Source: CAYVVD01 sp964454975
GTDB taxonomy: Bacteria > Bacteroidota > Ignavibacteria > Kapaibacteriales > UBA2268
Direction: 5' to 3'
Assembly: GCA_964454975.1 (NCBI GenBank)
Contig: CAYVVD010000013.1
Location: forward strand, 30,055 to 94,054
DNA length: 64,000 nt
Below the pieces are notes generated by a model. The model was not told the DNA's origin. It searched no databases and saw only the letters and a program-made list of their open reading frames with translations. Positions 18,612 to 27,769 of the stretch are shown piece after piece. Position 1 is the first letter of the stretch. The number at the start of each line of letters is the position of its first letter. The position numbers were made by a program, and so were the translations under genes.

Positions 18612-18694
18612 TGCGGAAGGGGGGACTCGAACCCCCACGCCCGTAGGGCACCACCCCCTCAAGATGGCGCGTCTACCAATTCCGCCACTTCCGC
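18612..18694 (-). tRNA. tRNA-Leu (anticodon GAG)
   Basis: An 83-nt class II tRNA with a long variable arm. The acceptor stem is GCGGAAG with CTTCCGC and discriminator A. The D arm contains GGAATTGGTAGAC. The anticodon stem is CCATC with GGTGG around the loop TTGAGGG, so the anticodon is GAG. The T arm is GGGGGTTCGAGTCCCCC. CCA is not encoded (the next bases are CAA). The long variable arm and the G-A-G anticodon make leucine certain. Confidence 0.95.
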
Positions 18695-18858
18695 AGAGCA
18701 GGGACTACAAAAATACAGTTATTACTCAAATTTAAAAAGTAATTTCTTTGGTTGTAAAGCTCATAGAACTCTAATTTTCTTCCATCCGTGAATCTCTCCC
18801 TTTTCGCAATTGCTAACCTTTTGCTATCTTTAGCGTACTTTAAAGTAGGAAGAACGTT

Positions 18859-19701
18859 TTGTTTATGAGAAAATCACTTTTTATATCGTTAGTAGTAATT
18901 GTCGCGCTGGGCGGGGCTTCTTCGCTTCAATCAAATCCCGACGGAAAGGTATTGCCACGGGATAAAGTAAAGCCTATGAAGAAAGACTTCCGTTATGTGG
19001 AAAATGAAGCCTATGGCCTTGGCGAGAAGCTCGAATACGAGGTAGGCTACCAGTTTATTACTGCAGGTACCGGGTACTTTCATATACAGCCCGAGCCGAT
19101 TGAACGATATGGCAGGAAAGCCTTTGACGTCCGTTTCCTTGTGCGCTCACTTCAGAGCCTGGAGTGGCTCTACCGTGTTCGGGATTTCTACAGGTCAGTG
19201 ATTGACATCGGCGGGATATTCCCCTGGGAGTTCGAGCAGAAAATACGTGAGGGCAAGTATAAACGAGACTTTAAAGCGTATTTTGACCAGTTCAACAACA
19301 AGGCCTTTGCAGGTGATGACGAACATGACACTCCTGAGTACGTGCATGATATTGTCTCTGCCTTTTACTATGTTCGCACGCTTAACCTGGGAAGCATGAG
19401 GAATGATTCTACTTTTTATATGAAGAACTTCTTCGGTGATACAACATACAATCTCGGTGTAAAAATTCTCGGCAGGCAAACAATTGAAGTTGAAGCAGGT
19501 AAATTCAGGTGCATAGTAATCGAGCCTTTAGTGATGGAAGGCGGACTGTTTAAAAATGAAGGCAACATATATATCTGGCTGAGCGATGACGACAGGAAGA
19601 TACCCGTCAAAGTCGCAACTAAAGTATTAATAGGCGAAGTGAGCGCCGAACTCGTAAGGTACAGCGGCCTGCGCGGCCCTCTTAAAGCAAAACTGGAGTA
19701 G
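18859..19701 (+). CDS. DUF3108 domain-containing periplasmic protein
   Basis: About 280 residues with an N-terminal signal peptide. The TTG at 18859 is 6 bases after AGGAAG; the ATG at 18865 is the other candidate and gives the same mature protein. The fold seems all-beta, with GEKLEYEVGYQFITAGTGYF, VRFLVRSLQSLEWLYRVRDFY, DIVSAFYYVRTL and KFRCIVIEPLV segments typical of DUF3108. No catalytic motif is evident. It is separated by only 4 bases from a LolA-like gene, so both probably work in envelope lipid or lipoprotein handling. Confidence 0.75.
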   Translation: MFMRKSLFISLVVIVALGGASSLQSNPDGKVLPRDKVKPMKKDFRYVENEAYGLGEKLEYEVGYQFITAGTGYFHIQPEPIERYGRKAFDVRFLVRSLQSLEWLYRVRDFYRSVIDIGGIFPWEFEQKIREGKYKRDFKAYFDQFNNKAFAGDDEHDTPEYVHDIVSAFYYVRTLNLGSMRNDSTFYMKNFFGDTTYNLGVKILGRQTIEVEAGKFRCIVIEPLVMEGGLFKNEGNIYIWLSDDDRKIPVKVATKVLIGEVSAELVRYSGLRGPLKAKLE

Positions 19702-19705
19702 AAAA

Positions 19706-20305
19706 ATGAAAACTCTCATATTATTGATCGCCGCATCTGCATTGCTTTTTGCCCAGGCTTCCAAAGAAGCTGTTTTTAACAAGCTGAAAACAAAGTACCA
19801 GAATATTAATTCCATTGAAATCGAATTTCATGCCGAAGCAGACCCGCGAATTTCAGGGATTCTTAAAGCTGAACTCGGAAATAAATATTTCCTCGATTTT
19901 GAGGATAAAATAATTACCAGCAACGGGGAAAACATCTATAATTTTCGTAAACCTGAAAATCTGCTGATTGTGAGCAAATACGGCGAAGCAAACCAGGCTT
20001 TTGCGTTCGAAAAATTCTTTTTCCGTTTCCTGGAAGAGTATAAGCCTATAAGCCTTGCAAAAATCTCCGCATCAAGCAAAGGGAATTACCTGAAACTTCT
20101 ACTTGAACATGAGAAATTCGGAAAAGAAGGGCAGGTAGAGCTAAGGCTCGACCCTAAAAATTATTCTGTTACCGGTGTTGGATTCTCAATTGGTGAAGTT
20201 TTTAACTTGCTGATTATTGATAAAATAAGTGTAAATAAAAAATTCAAGGACGAAATCTTTACATTCGAGCCATTTGAAGATACTGAAGTAATGAACTTCG
20301 ATTAA
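19706..20305 (+). CDS. lolA: LolA-like outer-membrane lipoprotein carrier protein
   Basis: A 199-residue exported protein with a signal peptide of about 16 residues. The mature part begins VFNKLKTKYQNINSIEIEF and goes on with GILKAELGNKYFLDFEDKIITSNGENIYNF and ELRLDPKNYSVTGV. These are the open-barrel strands of LolA, which collects lipoproteins from LolCDE and carries them through the periplasm. Its start lies 4 bases after the DUF3108 stop codon. The 3' end overlaps the convergent D-TA gene by 4 bases. LolA-like folds also occur in other periplasmic proteins, so the exact role is probable, not certain. Confidence 0.8.
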   Translation: MKTLILLIAASALLFAQASKEAVFNKLKTKYQNINSIEIEFHAEADPRISGILKAELGNKYFLDFEDKIITSNGENIYNFRKPENLLIVSKYGEANQAFAFEKFFFRFLEEYKPISLAKISASSKGNYLKLLLEHEKFGKEGQVELRLDPKNYSVTGVGFSIGEVFNLLIIDKISVNKKFKDEIFTFEPFEDTEVMNFD

Positions 20306-21399
20306 TGAATTTTACCCCGAGCAGTTACCTTATATTCATCAACAATCAAACCCTTTTCTACAAGGTATGCCTTTTCATGCATATTGCAGGTATTGCAAGC
20401 GTGGTTTGGAATTATTTCAACGATATCACCGATTTTATAATCACCGGCCGGATTTTCAATTACACCATGCTCTTCGGAAAGACGGCTTATGTAATCCCCA
20501 GTAGCAGGGATATAGCCAAATCCTTTTGCCTTATCTTTACCATGAGCACCGGTATCATTTGTTAAGGTTTTACTTCCGGAATCCAATACAATCCGGTTGC
20601 TGTGCACGCCTATTACACACGCCAACACCCGTAATGCACATTGATTTATTTCAGCAACACCAAGCGATACCTGTATCATATCATTGAAAACATAGTTTCC
20701 CGGACGCAACTCTGTAACACCGCTGACAGTAGGGCTGAATTTAGCTGCAGGAGTTGATCCCACACTTATTTCTTTAACATTTACGCCGTTTTCACCCAAG
20801 TAATAAGAAATATTTATCAATTTTTGTGAGGCAGCAATCCCAATCTTTTTTATTTCCTCGATTGAATCAGTTCCATAAACGCTGCCTTCATGTGTAAGCA
20901 AACCTGCAAGATTGATCCCATTTTCAGAATCAATTAACTTAGCAAGCGCCAATGCATCATTTTCGTTCTCCACGCCGTTCCGGTTTAATCCTGTGTTTAC
21001 TTCTATATATACTTCTGCAACAGAACTGTTTGCTGCAAAACACTCAGCCAGAGATTTTATTCCCATTTCAGAATCTACTGTGCAGGTGAGTCGCATTACT
21101 TTTTTTGAAAGCTCAAAGTATCTCTCAATCCTCTTTTCACCAATTATCAGATTGGCAATCTGTATGTTATTAAATCCTGCAGAAACGAATACCTCAGCTT
21201 CGCTTACCTTTGCACAGGCAATTCCACAAGCGCCATCTCCTTGTTGCATTTCAGCAAGTTTCGGCATCTTGTGTGTTTTTATATGCGGGCGTAGGATAAC
21301 ACCATTTTCTCCTGCATACTCTTGCATACGCTCAAGGTTTTTAATTAAAACCTGTCTGAGAATTATTAGTGCAGGAGTTTCGGTTTCAGTTAATTTCAT
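20302..21399 (-). CDS. D-threonine aldolase / D-serine dehydratase-like PLP enzyme
   Basis: A 365-residue cytosolic enzyme of the alanine-racemase-fold type III group. The PLP lysine lies within RPHIKTHK (residues 37-44). Other family features are GIACAKVSEAEV, VYIEVNTGLNRNGV, ELRPGNYVFND, and the C-terminal metal-binding NHACNTCNMHEK. These enzymes use PLP and a divalent metal to cleave D-threonine-type 3-hydroxy-D-amino acids or dehydrate D-serine. The ATG is inside the end of cheB (14-base overlap), making this the last gene of the chemosensory operon. That position is unusual and could be only an operon accident. Confidence 0.85.
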   Translation of the reverse strand: MKLTETETPALIILRQVLIKNLERMQEYAGENGVILRPHIKTHKMPKLAEMQQGDGACGIACAKVSEAEVFVSAGFNNIQIANLIIGEKRIERYFELSKKVMRLTCTVDSEMGIKSLAECFAANSSVAEVYIEVNTGLNRNGVENENDALALAKLIDSENGINLAGLLTHEGSVYGTDSIEEIKKIGIAASQKLINISYYLGENGVNVKEISVGSTPAAKFSPTVSGVTELRPGNYVFNDMIQVSLGVAEINQCALRVLACVIGVHSNRIVLDSGSKTLTNDTGAHGKDKAKGFGYIPATGDYISRLSEEHGVIENPAGDYKIGDIVEIIPNHACNTCNMHEKAYLVEKGLIVDEYKVTARGKIH

Positions 21400-22513
21400 C
21401 TTGTCTGACAGCTCTTAATCCGAATATCGAGGAAATTGCGTCGGGGAGGTCTTCAAGGTGGTGTATTTCGTCAGCATCGCCGTTATTGATAACTGAAGAA
21501 GGCATACCTTCGACAACACATGTTTCCGGGCTTTGGCAGATAACATAGCCCCCTGCCTTTTTGAGTTTTTTTATTGCTTGAGACCCATCATTTCCCATAC
21601 CGGTCATGATTACGCCAAGGCAAGACGAACCGTAAACATCAATAAGCGAGTCAATAGCCTGGTTTATAGACGGGCGGTATATCTCGCGTGTTTCAAAATC
21701 ATCAAATATTTTTATCCTGCTGCGGGCATCCACCTTAATGTTTCTTCCTCCCGGGGCAATATGCACTGTTCCCGGTTGAAGTTTCTCCATATCCCGTGCT
21801 TCAATTACCGGTAGCTGAGAGACAGAATTCAGCCTGTCAGCAAGACATGTAGTGAAATATGCAGGCATGTGTTGAATTACAAGTACGCTCGCGCTGATAT
21901 TTTTTGGGAGGCTGGGGATTAACCTTGAAAGAGCATTCGGGCCGCCTGTGGAAATCCCTATGGCTACTACTTTTACTTTTCGGCCGGCAGGCCTGTCCTT
22001 GAAGCTTGTAAACTTCCATCTTGTAAGGTTGCCGGCTATATCAACAGGTCCGTTGTCATCATCTTTGTTCAGCTTAAAGTTGTGGATAAGGTTTTTCCTT
22101 AACACCCTGTTCCTGACTTCAGTGTTCTCTGCAATCTCGATAATTTTAGTTGTTAATACTTCCTTCAGGTCGTTAATATCTGTTAAAATGGAATTTTTAG
22201 GTATGAAATCAATAGCGCCAAGATTGAGAGAATCAAGGGTGAGACGGGCACCTTCACGACTCAAAGCGGAAAGCATCAATACTGGTATTGGACATTTTTG
22301 CATTATTTCTTTCAAAGCATCCAGCCCATTCATAACTGGCATTTCAATGTCCATTGTAATTATATCGGGCTTAACGCTGCATGCTTTTTCAATAGCTTCT
22401 ATACCATTGCGGGCAACATCAACGACTTCGATTTTGTCACTGTTCAGTAATTTTGGCAGAGCATTCCTGATAAACACGGAATCATCAACCACAAGAACCC
22501 TAATCTTTCCCAT
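21386..22513 (-). CDS. cheB: Chemotaxis protein-glutamate methylesterase CheB
   Basis: 375 residues. The receiver domain (about 1-120) has the acidic pair D10/D11, phospho-acceptor D55 in TMDIEMP, and K106. The C-terminal methylesterase has its catalytic triad in GISTGGPNAL (S188), VIQHMP (H215) and MTGMGNDG (D309). CheB removes methyl groups from, or deamidates, receptor glutamates to reset sensitivity, and is activated by CheA phosphorylation. An AGGGAGG lies upstream. It follows cheA by 22 bases and its end overlaps the D-TA gene. Confidence 0.95.
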   Translation of the reverse strand: MGKIRVLVVDDSVFIRNALPKLLNSDKIEVVDVARNGIEAIEKACSVKPDIITMDIEMPVMNGLDALKEIMQKCPIPVLMLSALSREGARLTLDSLNLGAIDFIPKNSILTDINDLKEVLTTKIIEIAENTEVRNRVLRKNLIHNFKLNKDDDNGPVDIAGNLTRWKFTSFKDRPAGRKVKVVAIGISTGGPNALSRLIPSLPKNISASVLVIQHMPAYFTTCLADRLNSVSQLPVIEARDMEKLQPGTVHIAPGGRNIKVDARSRIKIFDDFETREIYRPSINQAIDSLIDVYGSSCLGVIMTGMGNDGSQAIKKLKKAGGYVICQSPETCVVEGMPSSVINNGDADEIHHLEDLPDAISSIFGLRAVRQDEIN

Positions 22514-22535
22514 CGTTAAATCAGGCCTCCCTGAA

Positions 22536-24380
22536 TTATATGTTGAAGTAATAATTAATCATTTCCGCAACATCAACAATCATTACAACACGACCATCAC
22601 CCAAAATGGTAGCTCCTACAATGCCCGGAATGTTCCCGAGATATTCTCCCAGCGACTTAACAACAATTTCCTGTTGCCCTACCAGTTCATCAACTACTAT
22701 GCCCACCTTTTCAATTCCTGTTTCGACGATTACAACTTTCCTTGCACCTGATTCGGCGTATTCAGGAACATTCATTGCATTTCCGAGCCATAACAATGGA
22801 TAGACAACTTCTCTGATACTAATAACATTTCTTTGATTAACTGAGAATATCTCACTCCTATTCAGAGAAATCACTTTTTCAACAGCACTCAGGGGTATAG
22901 CATAAGATTCCTGTCCTGAGTTGACAAGCAGCCCTTGTATAATAGCAAGAGTCAGAGGCAGTTTAATAATAAATACTGTTCCCAGCCCTGGTTCAGATTC
23001 AATTTCAATTGAACCTTTCAGCTTCTGGATGTTAGTTCTGACAACATCCATTCCGACGCCACGCCCGGAAATGCCAGAAACAGAAGCGACCGTACTGAAT
23101 CCCGGCTTAAAAATCAGATGCAAAGCATCGCGTTCCTTCATTCTATCAGCCAGCTCGCTGTCAATTATTCCTTTTTCCAAAGCTTTTTGTTTAATAAACT
23201 CAGGATCAATCCCATTGCCATCGTCACTGACCCTCAGAACAATGTTGTGTCCTTCCTGTCCGGCTTCAATAGCAATAGTACCTGCCTCCGGCTTGCCTGA
23301 ATCAATGCGCTTGTCGGGGCTCTCAATGCCGTGGCCGCATGAATTACGAATCATGTGAACTAATGGATCACCCAATTCTTCAATTATTCCCCTATCAATA
23401 TCAGTGTCCTCACCACTTATCTCAAGATTAATTTTTTTACCGAATTCTTTGCCGAGGTCTCTTATAAGGCGCGGCAATTTTTTAAACAGCTTTGCAACCG
23501 GAACCATCCTCATCCGCATTACAGCAGACTGAATCTCTGAAGTAACAAAATCGATGTTGGCAATTGTTTCGCTTAAGTTCCTGATATCTTCTTTGTCCTT
23601 TATCCGTCTTTCTACATTCCCGCTAATCTGTGAAAGGCGGTTTCTTCCAAGAACCAACTCCCCGGATAAATCCATCAGTTTTTCTACACGTTCGATATCA
23701 ATGCGGATGGTTTCAGATTTCTTTTCTTTTATATATTCTTTTTTTGGGGGGGCCTGTACTTGTTTTATTGGTTCCGGCTCTACTGATGGTTCACCATTTT
23801 CTAAGGCATCGTAAAACCCTTTATTTGCTTCTTCGAAAGCTTTATTAAGCAATTTCTCCTCTTCAGGAGTCATTTCGCCTTCTTCGCCGAGCAGGGACTC
23901 ATCAAATTCGTATTTATCCTGCTCAATATTTTGGTTGCCCGGGGCTTTCAGATTTTCGGTCTCTTCTATAACTGCCTTGTCAGTATCAAATATATTCTCA
24001 AGTTTAATTAGAATGTGTTGGATTTCCCCGGGGCTTTCATCACCGGCAACTAACCTTTCCAACAATTGATATACAAGATCATGTACTTCCAGCAGTAAGT
24101 CAATAATCCTGCTGTCGATTTTTTCAACGCCTTTGCGAAGCTTATTGAGCACATCTTCTGCGCAGTGGGTTAATTCGGAAATCTGGCTAAATCCCATAAA
24201 TCCCGAAGTCCCTTTGATAGTGTGGAATGAACGGAAAATCCTATTAATCAGTTCATCATCGCCGGAAGTTTTTTCCAGCTCCATCAGGTCAGAAGACAGA
24301 CTTTCGAGCAACTCTTCGGTCTCAACTATAAAACCATCGAAAATTTCTTGCATTTCCGGTTCGTTAAATAATTGAGGCAT
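22536..24380 (-). CDS. cheA: Chemotaxis histidine kinase CheA
   Basis: 614 residues. The P1 phosphotransfer domain has H53 in RSFHTIKGTSGF. An acidic linker (about 135-225) stands where P2 would be, and no clear CheY-binding P2 domain is visible. The P3 dimerisation helices are at about 226-305. The P4 kinase has the N-box HMIRNSCGHGIE (N346), G1 DDGNGID and G2 GISGRGVGMD. The P5 CheW-like domain is at about 480-610. It phosphorylates the CheY and CheB proteins encoded next to it. No cheW or receptor gene is in the window, so these must be elsewhere, or P5 may couple in another way. Confidence 0.95.
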   Translation of the reverse strand: MPQLFNEPEMQEIFDGFIVETEELLESLSSDLMELEKTSGDDELINRIFRSFHTIKGTSGFMGFSQISELTHCAEDVLNKLRKGVEKIDSRIIDLLLEVHDLVYQLLERLVAGDESPGEIQHILIKLENIFDTDKAVIEETENLKAPGNQNIEQDKYEFDESLLGEEGEMTPEEEKLLNKAFEEANKGFYDALENGEPSVEPEPIKQVQAPPKKEYIKEKKSETIRIDIERVEKLMDLSGELVLGRNRLSQISGNVERRIKDKEDIRNLSETIANIDFVTSEIQSAVMRMRMVPVAKLFKKLPRLIRDLGKEFGKKINLEISGEDTDIDRGIIEELGDPLVHMIRNSCGHGIESPDKRIDSGKPEAGTIAIEAGQEGHNIVLRVSDDGNGIDPEFIKQKALEKGIIDSELADRMKERDALHLIFKPGFSTVASVSGISGRGVGMDVVRTNIQKLKGSIEIESEPGLGTVFIIKLPLTLAIIQGLLVNSGQESYAIPLSAVEKVISLNRSEIFSVNQRNVISIREVVYPLLWLGNAMNVPEYAESGARKVVIVETGIEKVGIVVDELVGQQEIVVKSLGEYLGNIPGIVGATILGDGRVVMIVDVAEMINYYFNI

Positions 24381-24408
24381 TTAATTTCCGTAATTATTCG
24401 TAAAAATA

Positions 24409-24795
24409 TCAACCCTGCTTCTGTTGTATTTTCATGTTTACAACAGAATCAATTTTTTCTTTTAAGGTTTGCGGCGTAAAGGGCTTTACAACATAATTAT
24501 TCACCCTTGCTTTTAAAGCATCTATTATGTCTCTTTTCAATCCCCGAGTTGTAACCATGAGTATCGGAATATGTTTTGTTTTTTTGGATTGCCGGATATT
24601 CAATGTTAATTGCAGGCCATTCATGTTTGGCATATTCCAGTCTGTTATAATAAAATCTATTTTGTTATACATGATTTTATCAAGCGCTTCCAAGCCGTCC
24701 TGTGCCTCAACAATATTGTGATAGCCAATTTCGCGGAGAGTATTGGTTGTAATACGGCGCATTGTTGGTGAATCATCAACAACGAGTAGATTCAT
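24409..24795 (-). CDS. CheY-like response regulator (copy 1)
   Basis: A 128-residue single receiver domain. Acidic residues D7/D8, phospho-acceptor D52 in TDWNMPNMNG, T82 and K104 in VVKPF are all present, so it should be phosphorylated normally. The WNMP motif and the alpha4-beta5 region look like flagellar-type CheY, and it also has an RGLKRDI segment. It lies between the other CheY and cheA. With two CheY proteins in one operon, one may be the output and the other a phosphate sink. Confidence 0.9.
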   Translation of the reverse strand: MNLLVVDDSPTMRRITTNTLREIGYHNIVEAQDGLEALDKIMYNKIDFIITDWNMPNMNGLQLTLNIRQSKKTKHIPILMVTTRGLKRDIIDALKARVNNYVVKPFTPQTLKEKIDSVVNMKIQQKQG

Positions 24796-24809
24796 ATTAT
24801 ACCCCTAAT

Positions 24810-25175
24810 TCAACTTAAATACTTTGATACTTCGTACTGAATCTTTTTTGCGTTGAACGGCTTAACCAGGTAAGAATTTGCCCCTGCATCAATTCCTTCG
24901 TTTATTACTTCATCGCTCGAAAGGGAAGATAAAATGATAATGGGCAATTCCTTGTACTCCGGGTTCTCCCTAACTGTTTTGATAAGTTTGATGCCATCAA
25001 CATTTGGCATATTCAGGTCGGTTACGAGAAGGTCAATTTTCTGCCGGGGAAGTTTTTCAAGAGCTTGCATACCGTCTTCAGCAGAAATAACATCATAACC
25101 CTTTAGCTTAAGGGCAAGGATAATAAATTTCCGAACTGAAGGCGAATCTTCTGCAAGAAGTATTGTTCCTGACAT
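24810..25175 (-). CDS. CheY-like response regulator (copy 2)
   Basis: A 121-residue stand-alone receiver domain with AEDSPSVRKF (acidic pair), D53 in VTDLNMPNVDG, a Ser/Thr switch in LSSLSSDE, and K105 in YLVKPFNAKK. It is the second receiver of the chemosensory operon, 14 bases upstream of the first, and clearly diverged from it. The receiver has the DxNMP form common in PatA/PilH-like or CheY proteins. The output target is unknown. Confidence 0.9.
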   Translation of the reverse strand: MSGTILLAEDSPSVRKFIILALKLKGYDVISAEDGMQALEKLPRQKIDLLVTDLNMPNVDGIKLIKTVRENPEYKELPIIILSSLSSDEVINEGIDAGANSYLVKPFNAKKIQYEVSKYLS

Positions 25176-25196
25176 ATTAGTACCTGCTTTTATACG

Positions 25197-26114
25197 CTAC
25201 TCTTTTTTATAAGCCATTGCTTTTGGAAGATGCACAAGTTTAAAAGCTTTGGAAACTCCATGAAGAGATTCCGAATAGCCTATAAACAAATAACCGTTTT
25301 TATTTAAAGCGTCGTAAAGGTGCGAAACCACCTGCTGCTTGGATGTTAAATTAAAGTAAATCAAGACATTGCAGCAGAAAATAACATCACAACTTGTTAC
25401 TATTTTTATTTCCTGTGGATTAAACAAGTTAATCCGCATAAACTTCACATTCTTTTTAACTTCATTATTTATTATGAATTGAGAACCGTTCCGCCGAAAA
25501 TACTTTTTGAGATATAAGTCGGGCAAATTCCTGATAGCATATTCCTTGTAAACACCTTTCCTTGCTGTGTCCAATATTGCGGAATTAATATCGCTGGCGA
25601 GTATCTGGAAGCGTACATCCGGGTATTTACGTTGCAGTTTTTCAAGCACGAGCATTGAAATTGTATATGCTTCTTCACCGCTCGAAGTAGCGGAGCTCCA
25701 TATCCTGACAGTTTTTACAGGATTGTCTTTTTTCTGTTCAATTATCTCAGGCAGCAATACTTGCTCAAAAGCCTCAAACTGTTGTTCGGCCCTGAAAAAA
25801 TAAGTTTCGTTTATCGTAATAACCTCGAAGAGCTTCCTGATTTCTTCTTTGCCCTGTGTTGAATTGATTAACTTGAAGTACTCCTCATAAGAATTCAGCC
25901 TCTTAGCTAGAAGCCTTTTTGATATTCTGCCTTCGAGCAGGTATTTCTTACTTTCCGAATAGAAAATTCCGGAAAGCTCGTAAATCAGATCTCTTATTTG
26001 CGTAAATGTAGCTTCATCCAACCTGTCGGAATCATCATCTTTCCCTGCACCCCGGCCTAAATTACCCTGTGAGGCAGGTTTGCTGAATTTAAATTTAAAA
26101 AGATCCGACGCCAT
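25197..26114 (-). CDS. cheR: Chemotaxis protein methyltransferase CheR
   Basis: 305 residues. The first 35 residues are an extra, polar, Gly-rich extension (SQGNLGRGAGKDD). The CheR N-terminal helical domain contains FTQIRDLIYELSGI and EGRISKRLLAKRL. The SAM-binding Rossmann part contains RIWSSATSSGEEAYTISML, LASDINSAIL, then CDVIFCCNVLIYF and LFIGYSESLH. It methylates receptor glutamates using S-adenosylmethionine. There is no C-terminal TPR region and no receptor-tethering pentapeptide to compare. It lies 11 bases after the HEAT-repeat gene. Confidence 0.93.
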   Translation of the reverse strand: MASDLFKFKFSKPASQGNLGRGAGKDDDSDRLDEATFTQIRDLIYELSGIFYSESKKYLLEGRISKRLLAKRLNSYEEYFKLINSTQGKEEIRKLFEVITINETYFFRAEQQFEAFEQVLLPEIIEQKKDNPVKTVRIWSSATSSGEEAYTISMLVLEKLQRKYPDVRFQILASDINSAILDTARKGVYKEYAIRNLPDLYLKKYFRRNGSQFIINNEVKKNVKFMRINLFNPQEIKIVTSCDVIFCCNVLIYFNLTSKQQVVSHLYDALNKNGYLFIGYSESLHGVSKAFKLVHLPKAMAYKKE

Positions 26115-26125
26115 AAATCTGTCCG

Positions 26126-27493
26126 TTAGTTAGCTTTGTTCAATATTCTATCCACATTTTCACGTAATCGGGGATACTTCCCGGAAATAGTATTCAATTC
26201 CCGGGGCATACCTGTCAAAATTTCCGGCGGGACCAGTTCAATAATTTTCCCTGCTTTATTTTCAGATGATTCAGACAGCATTTTACACATGACATTAGAA
26301 AAACACAACTCGTGCATATTTTTCAGAACATCAAATGTTTCGTCTGCGAGTGAAGATCTTTTTTCAATAAACGCATCTATTATTCCTTTAAATATGGCTT
26401 CAACCTTTGGTATTTCAGTTTCGGGAAGAAATTCTCTAACTAAACCGAGGTAATCAATAAAAAAGGCTTCTTTATCAAATTGTGTGGCAAGGAAGCGGAA
26501 AAAAATCCTGATCGTATTTTCATCAGCAAAGGTAAATAAATTATAAGTAATCATCTGCTGAGTTTCAGTATTCCTGGACCATATTTCATTCCCAACAACT
26601 TCTATATCGGCAGTCTCATAAGAATTACCGAGGGCAATTAATCCGGCAATCCTCGAATCCTGGTCTTCTTCCTTAAGCGCCATTCTGGCGACATGCCTTA
26701 ATTCATTGGGAAGTTCTACTTCCCTTTCCAATCTGAATGCAATCGCATAGATGGTCTTTAATAGATAAACCTGTATTTCTTCGTGTACATTGGGCAGTTC
26801 TTCAATTAGTTTTTCGCAGATGCTGAAATCTGTCCCCGAATGAGCAAGTGCATCTATACCGGATATCTTGATAAAAAGGTCTTCTGAGCCAGTCATAAGC
26901 CCAAAAAGAAACTCCTGGGCACGGTCACCTCCAATCTTTCCAAGCGCCTCTATAACATTTGGCCTTAAGTCTTCCTCTTCACTGTAAATTTGTATTAACT
27001 TTTGGACAATCTCACTGTCTCCAAGGTTGCCAAGAGCTTCAATAGCCGAGGCACGAACATTGGGGTCAGGATAATCAAATAGATGATAAATCTTATCTTT
27101 AACAGACAGGTTCCCAACTTGGCCGAGAATATCGCAGGCATACTTTATATCGTCTGCATTTGGAGTGTCCAGAGCTGAAACCAATGCATCCACAGAATGC
27201 TCTTTAAATTTCATAAGCAAATCACCAGCAAGGTTTCTGATTGCAATATCAGAATTTCCAATCAAGTCAGAAACTTTGAAAGCCGCCTTTGCCTTTAATT
27301 CATCAGGGATATTAAGCAGAGCATTAAATATAATGTCTCGTACTCCTGAGTCGTCGTCATTAAGACCTTCCGTAAGTGCATCAACAGTGTCAAGGTTGAG
27401 ATTTTGTTCCCGGCTTATTGATATTGCAGCTTTCCTCCTCATTTCGGGGCTGTCTGAATTCAGAAGTTGTAATAGTTTTTCTTGTATTTCCAT
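26126..27493 (-). CDS. HEAT-repeat protein, first gene of the chemosensory operon
   Basis: A 455-residue, acidic, all-helical protein with no signal or membrane segment. At least eight HEAT-like helix pairs are visible from residue 1 to about 290, for example LLQLLNSDSPEMRRKAAISI, then DDSGVRDIIFNALLNIP and NVRASAIEALGNLGD. The last 160 residues are helical without obvious repeats. HEAT arrays bind other proteins, so this may be an adaptor for CheA, CheR or a cell-specific output. It lies 11 bases upstream of cheR and is probably transcribed with it. I recognise no enzymatic motif. Confidence 0.75.
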   Translation of the reverse strand: MEIQEKLLQLLNSDSPEMRRKAAISISREQNLNLDTVDALTEGLNDDDSGVRDIIFNALLNIPDELKAKAAFKVSDLIGNSDIAIRNLAGDLLMKFKEHSVDALVSALDTPNADDIKYACDILGQVGNLSVKDKIYHLFDYPDPNVRASAIEALGNLGDSEIVQKLIQIYSEEEDLRPNVIEALGKIGGDRAQEFLFGLMTGSEDLFIKISGIDALAHSGTDFSICEKLIEELPNVHEEIQVYLLKTIYAIAFRLEREVELPNELRHVARMALKEEDQDSRIAGLIALGNSYETADIEVVGNEIWSRNTETQQMITYNLFTFADENTIRIFFRFLATQFDKEAFFIDYLGLVREFLPETEIPKVEAIFKGIIDAFIEKRSSLADETFDVLKNMHELCFSNVMCKMLSESSENKAGKIIELVPPEILTGMPRELNTISGKYPRLRENVDRILNKAN

Positions 27494-27769
27494 TACCCGG
27501 TTGAGTAAATGATAAATGCCTATTTGAGATTTTCAATTTAAGCAATAACGCTAAATAATGTTAATTAAAAATATATAATGGTCAGATAGGAAGCGTGTAA
27601 GTATGCAAGTGTAAAAGTTGGAGTTGGTTTTCTTAATGGTACGCCCAAGCTAAAAGCCTATCCAATATTTGACATCCGGTAAGATAAGAATATATGTAAG
27701 GGTACTGAGTGCTTGTGAATATTTTCAGGAAACTTTTTTATTTCAGGGTAATTCTTGAATCTTAATTAT

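Noticed and set aside
18411..18662. Minus-strand 83-codon ORF
   Set aside because: It covers most of the tRNA-Leu gene and its terminator; the GVRVPPSA string is the usual false protein read from a tRNA.
21948..22751. A 267-codon plus-strand ORF over cheB/cheA
   Set aside because: It is antisense to two certain genes, has no RBS and a Ser/Ile-rich composition typical of reverse-strand shadow.
27494..27769. Intergenic space before the HEAT-repeat gene, checked for a sigma-54 promoter
   Set aside because: No TGGCAC-N5-TTGC match was found by eye; the 277 bases show nothing distinct.
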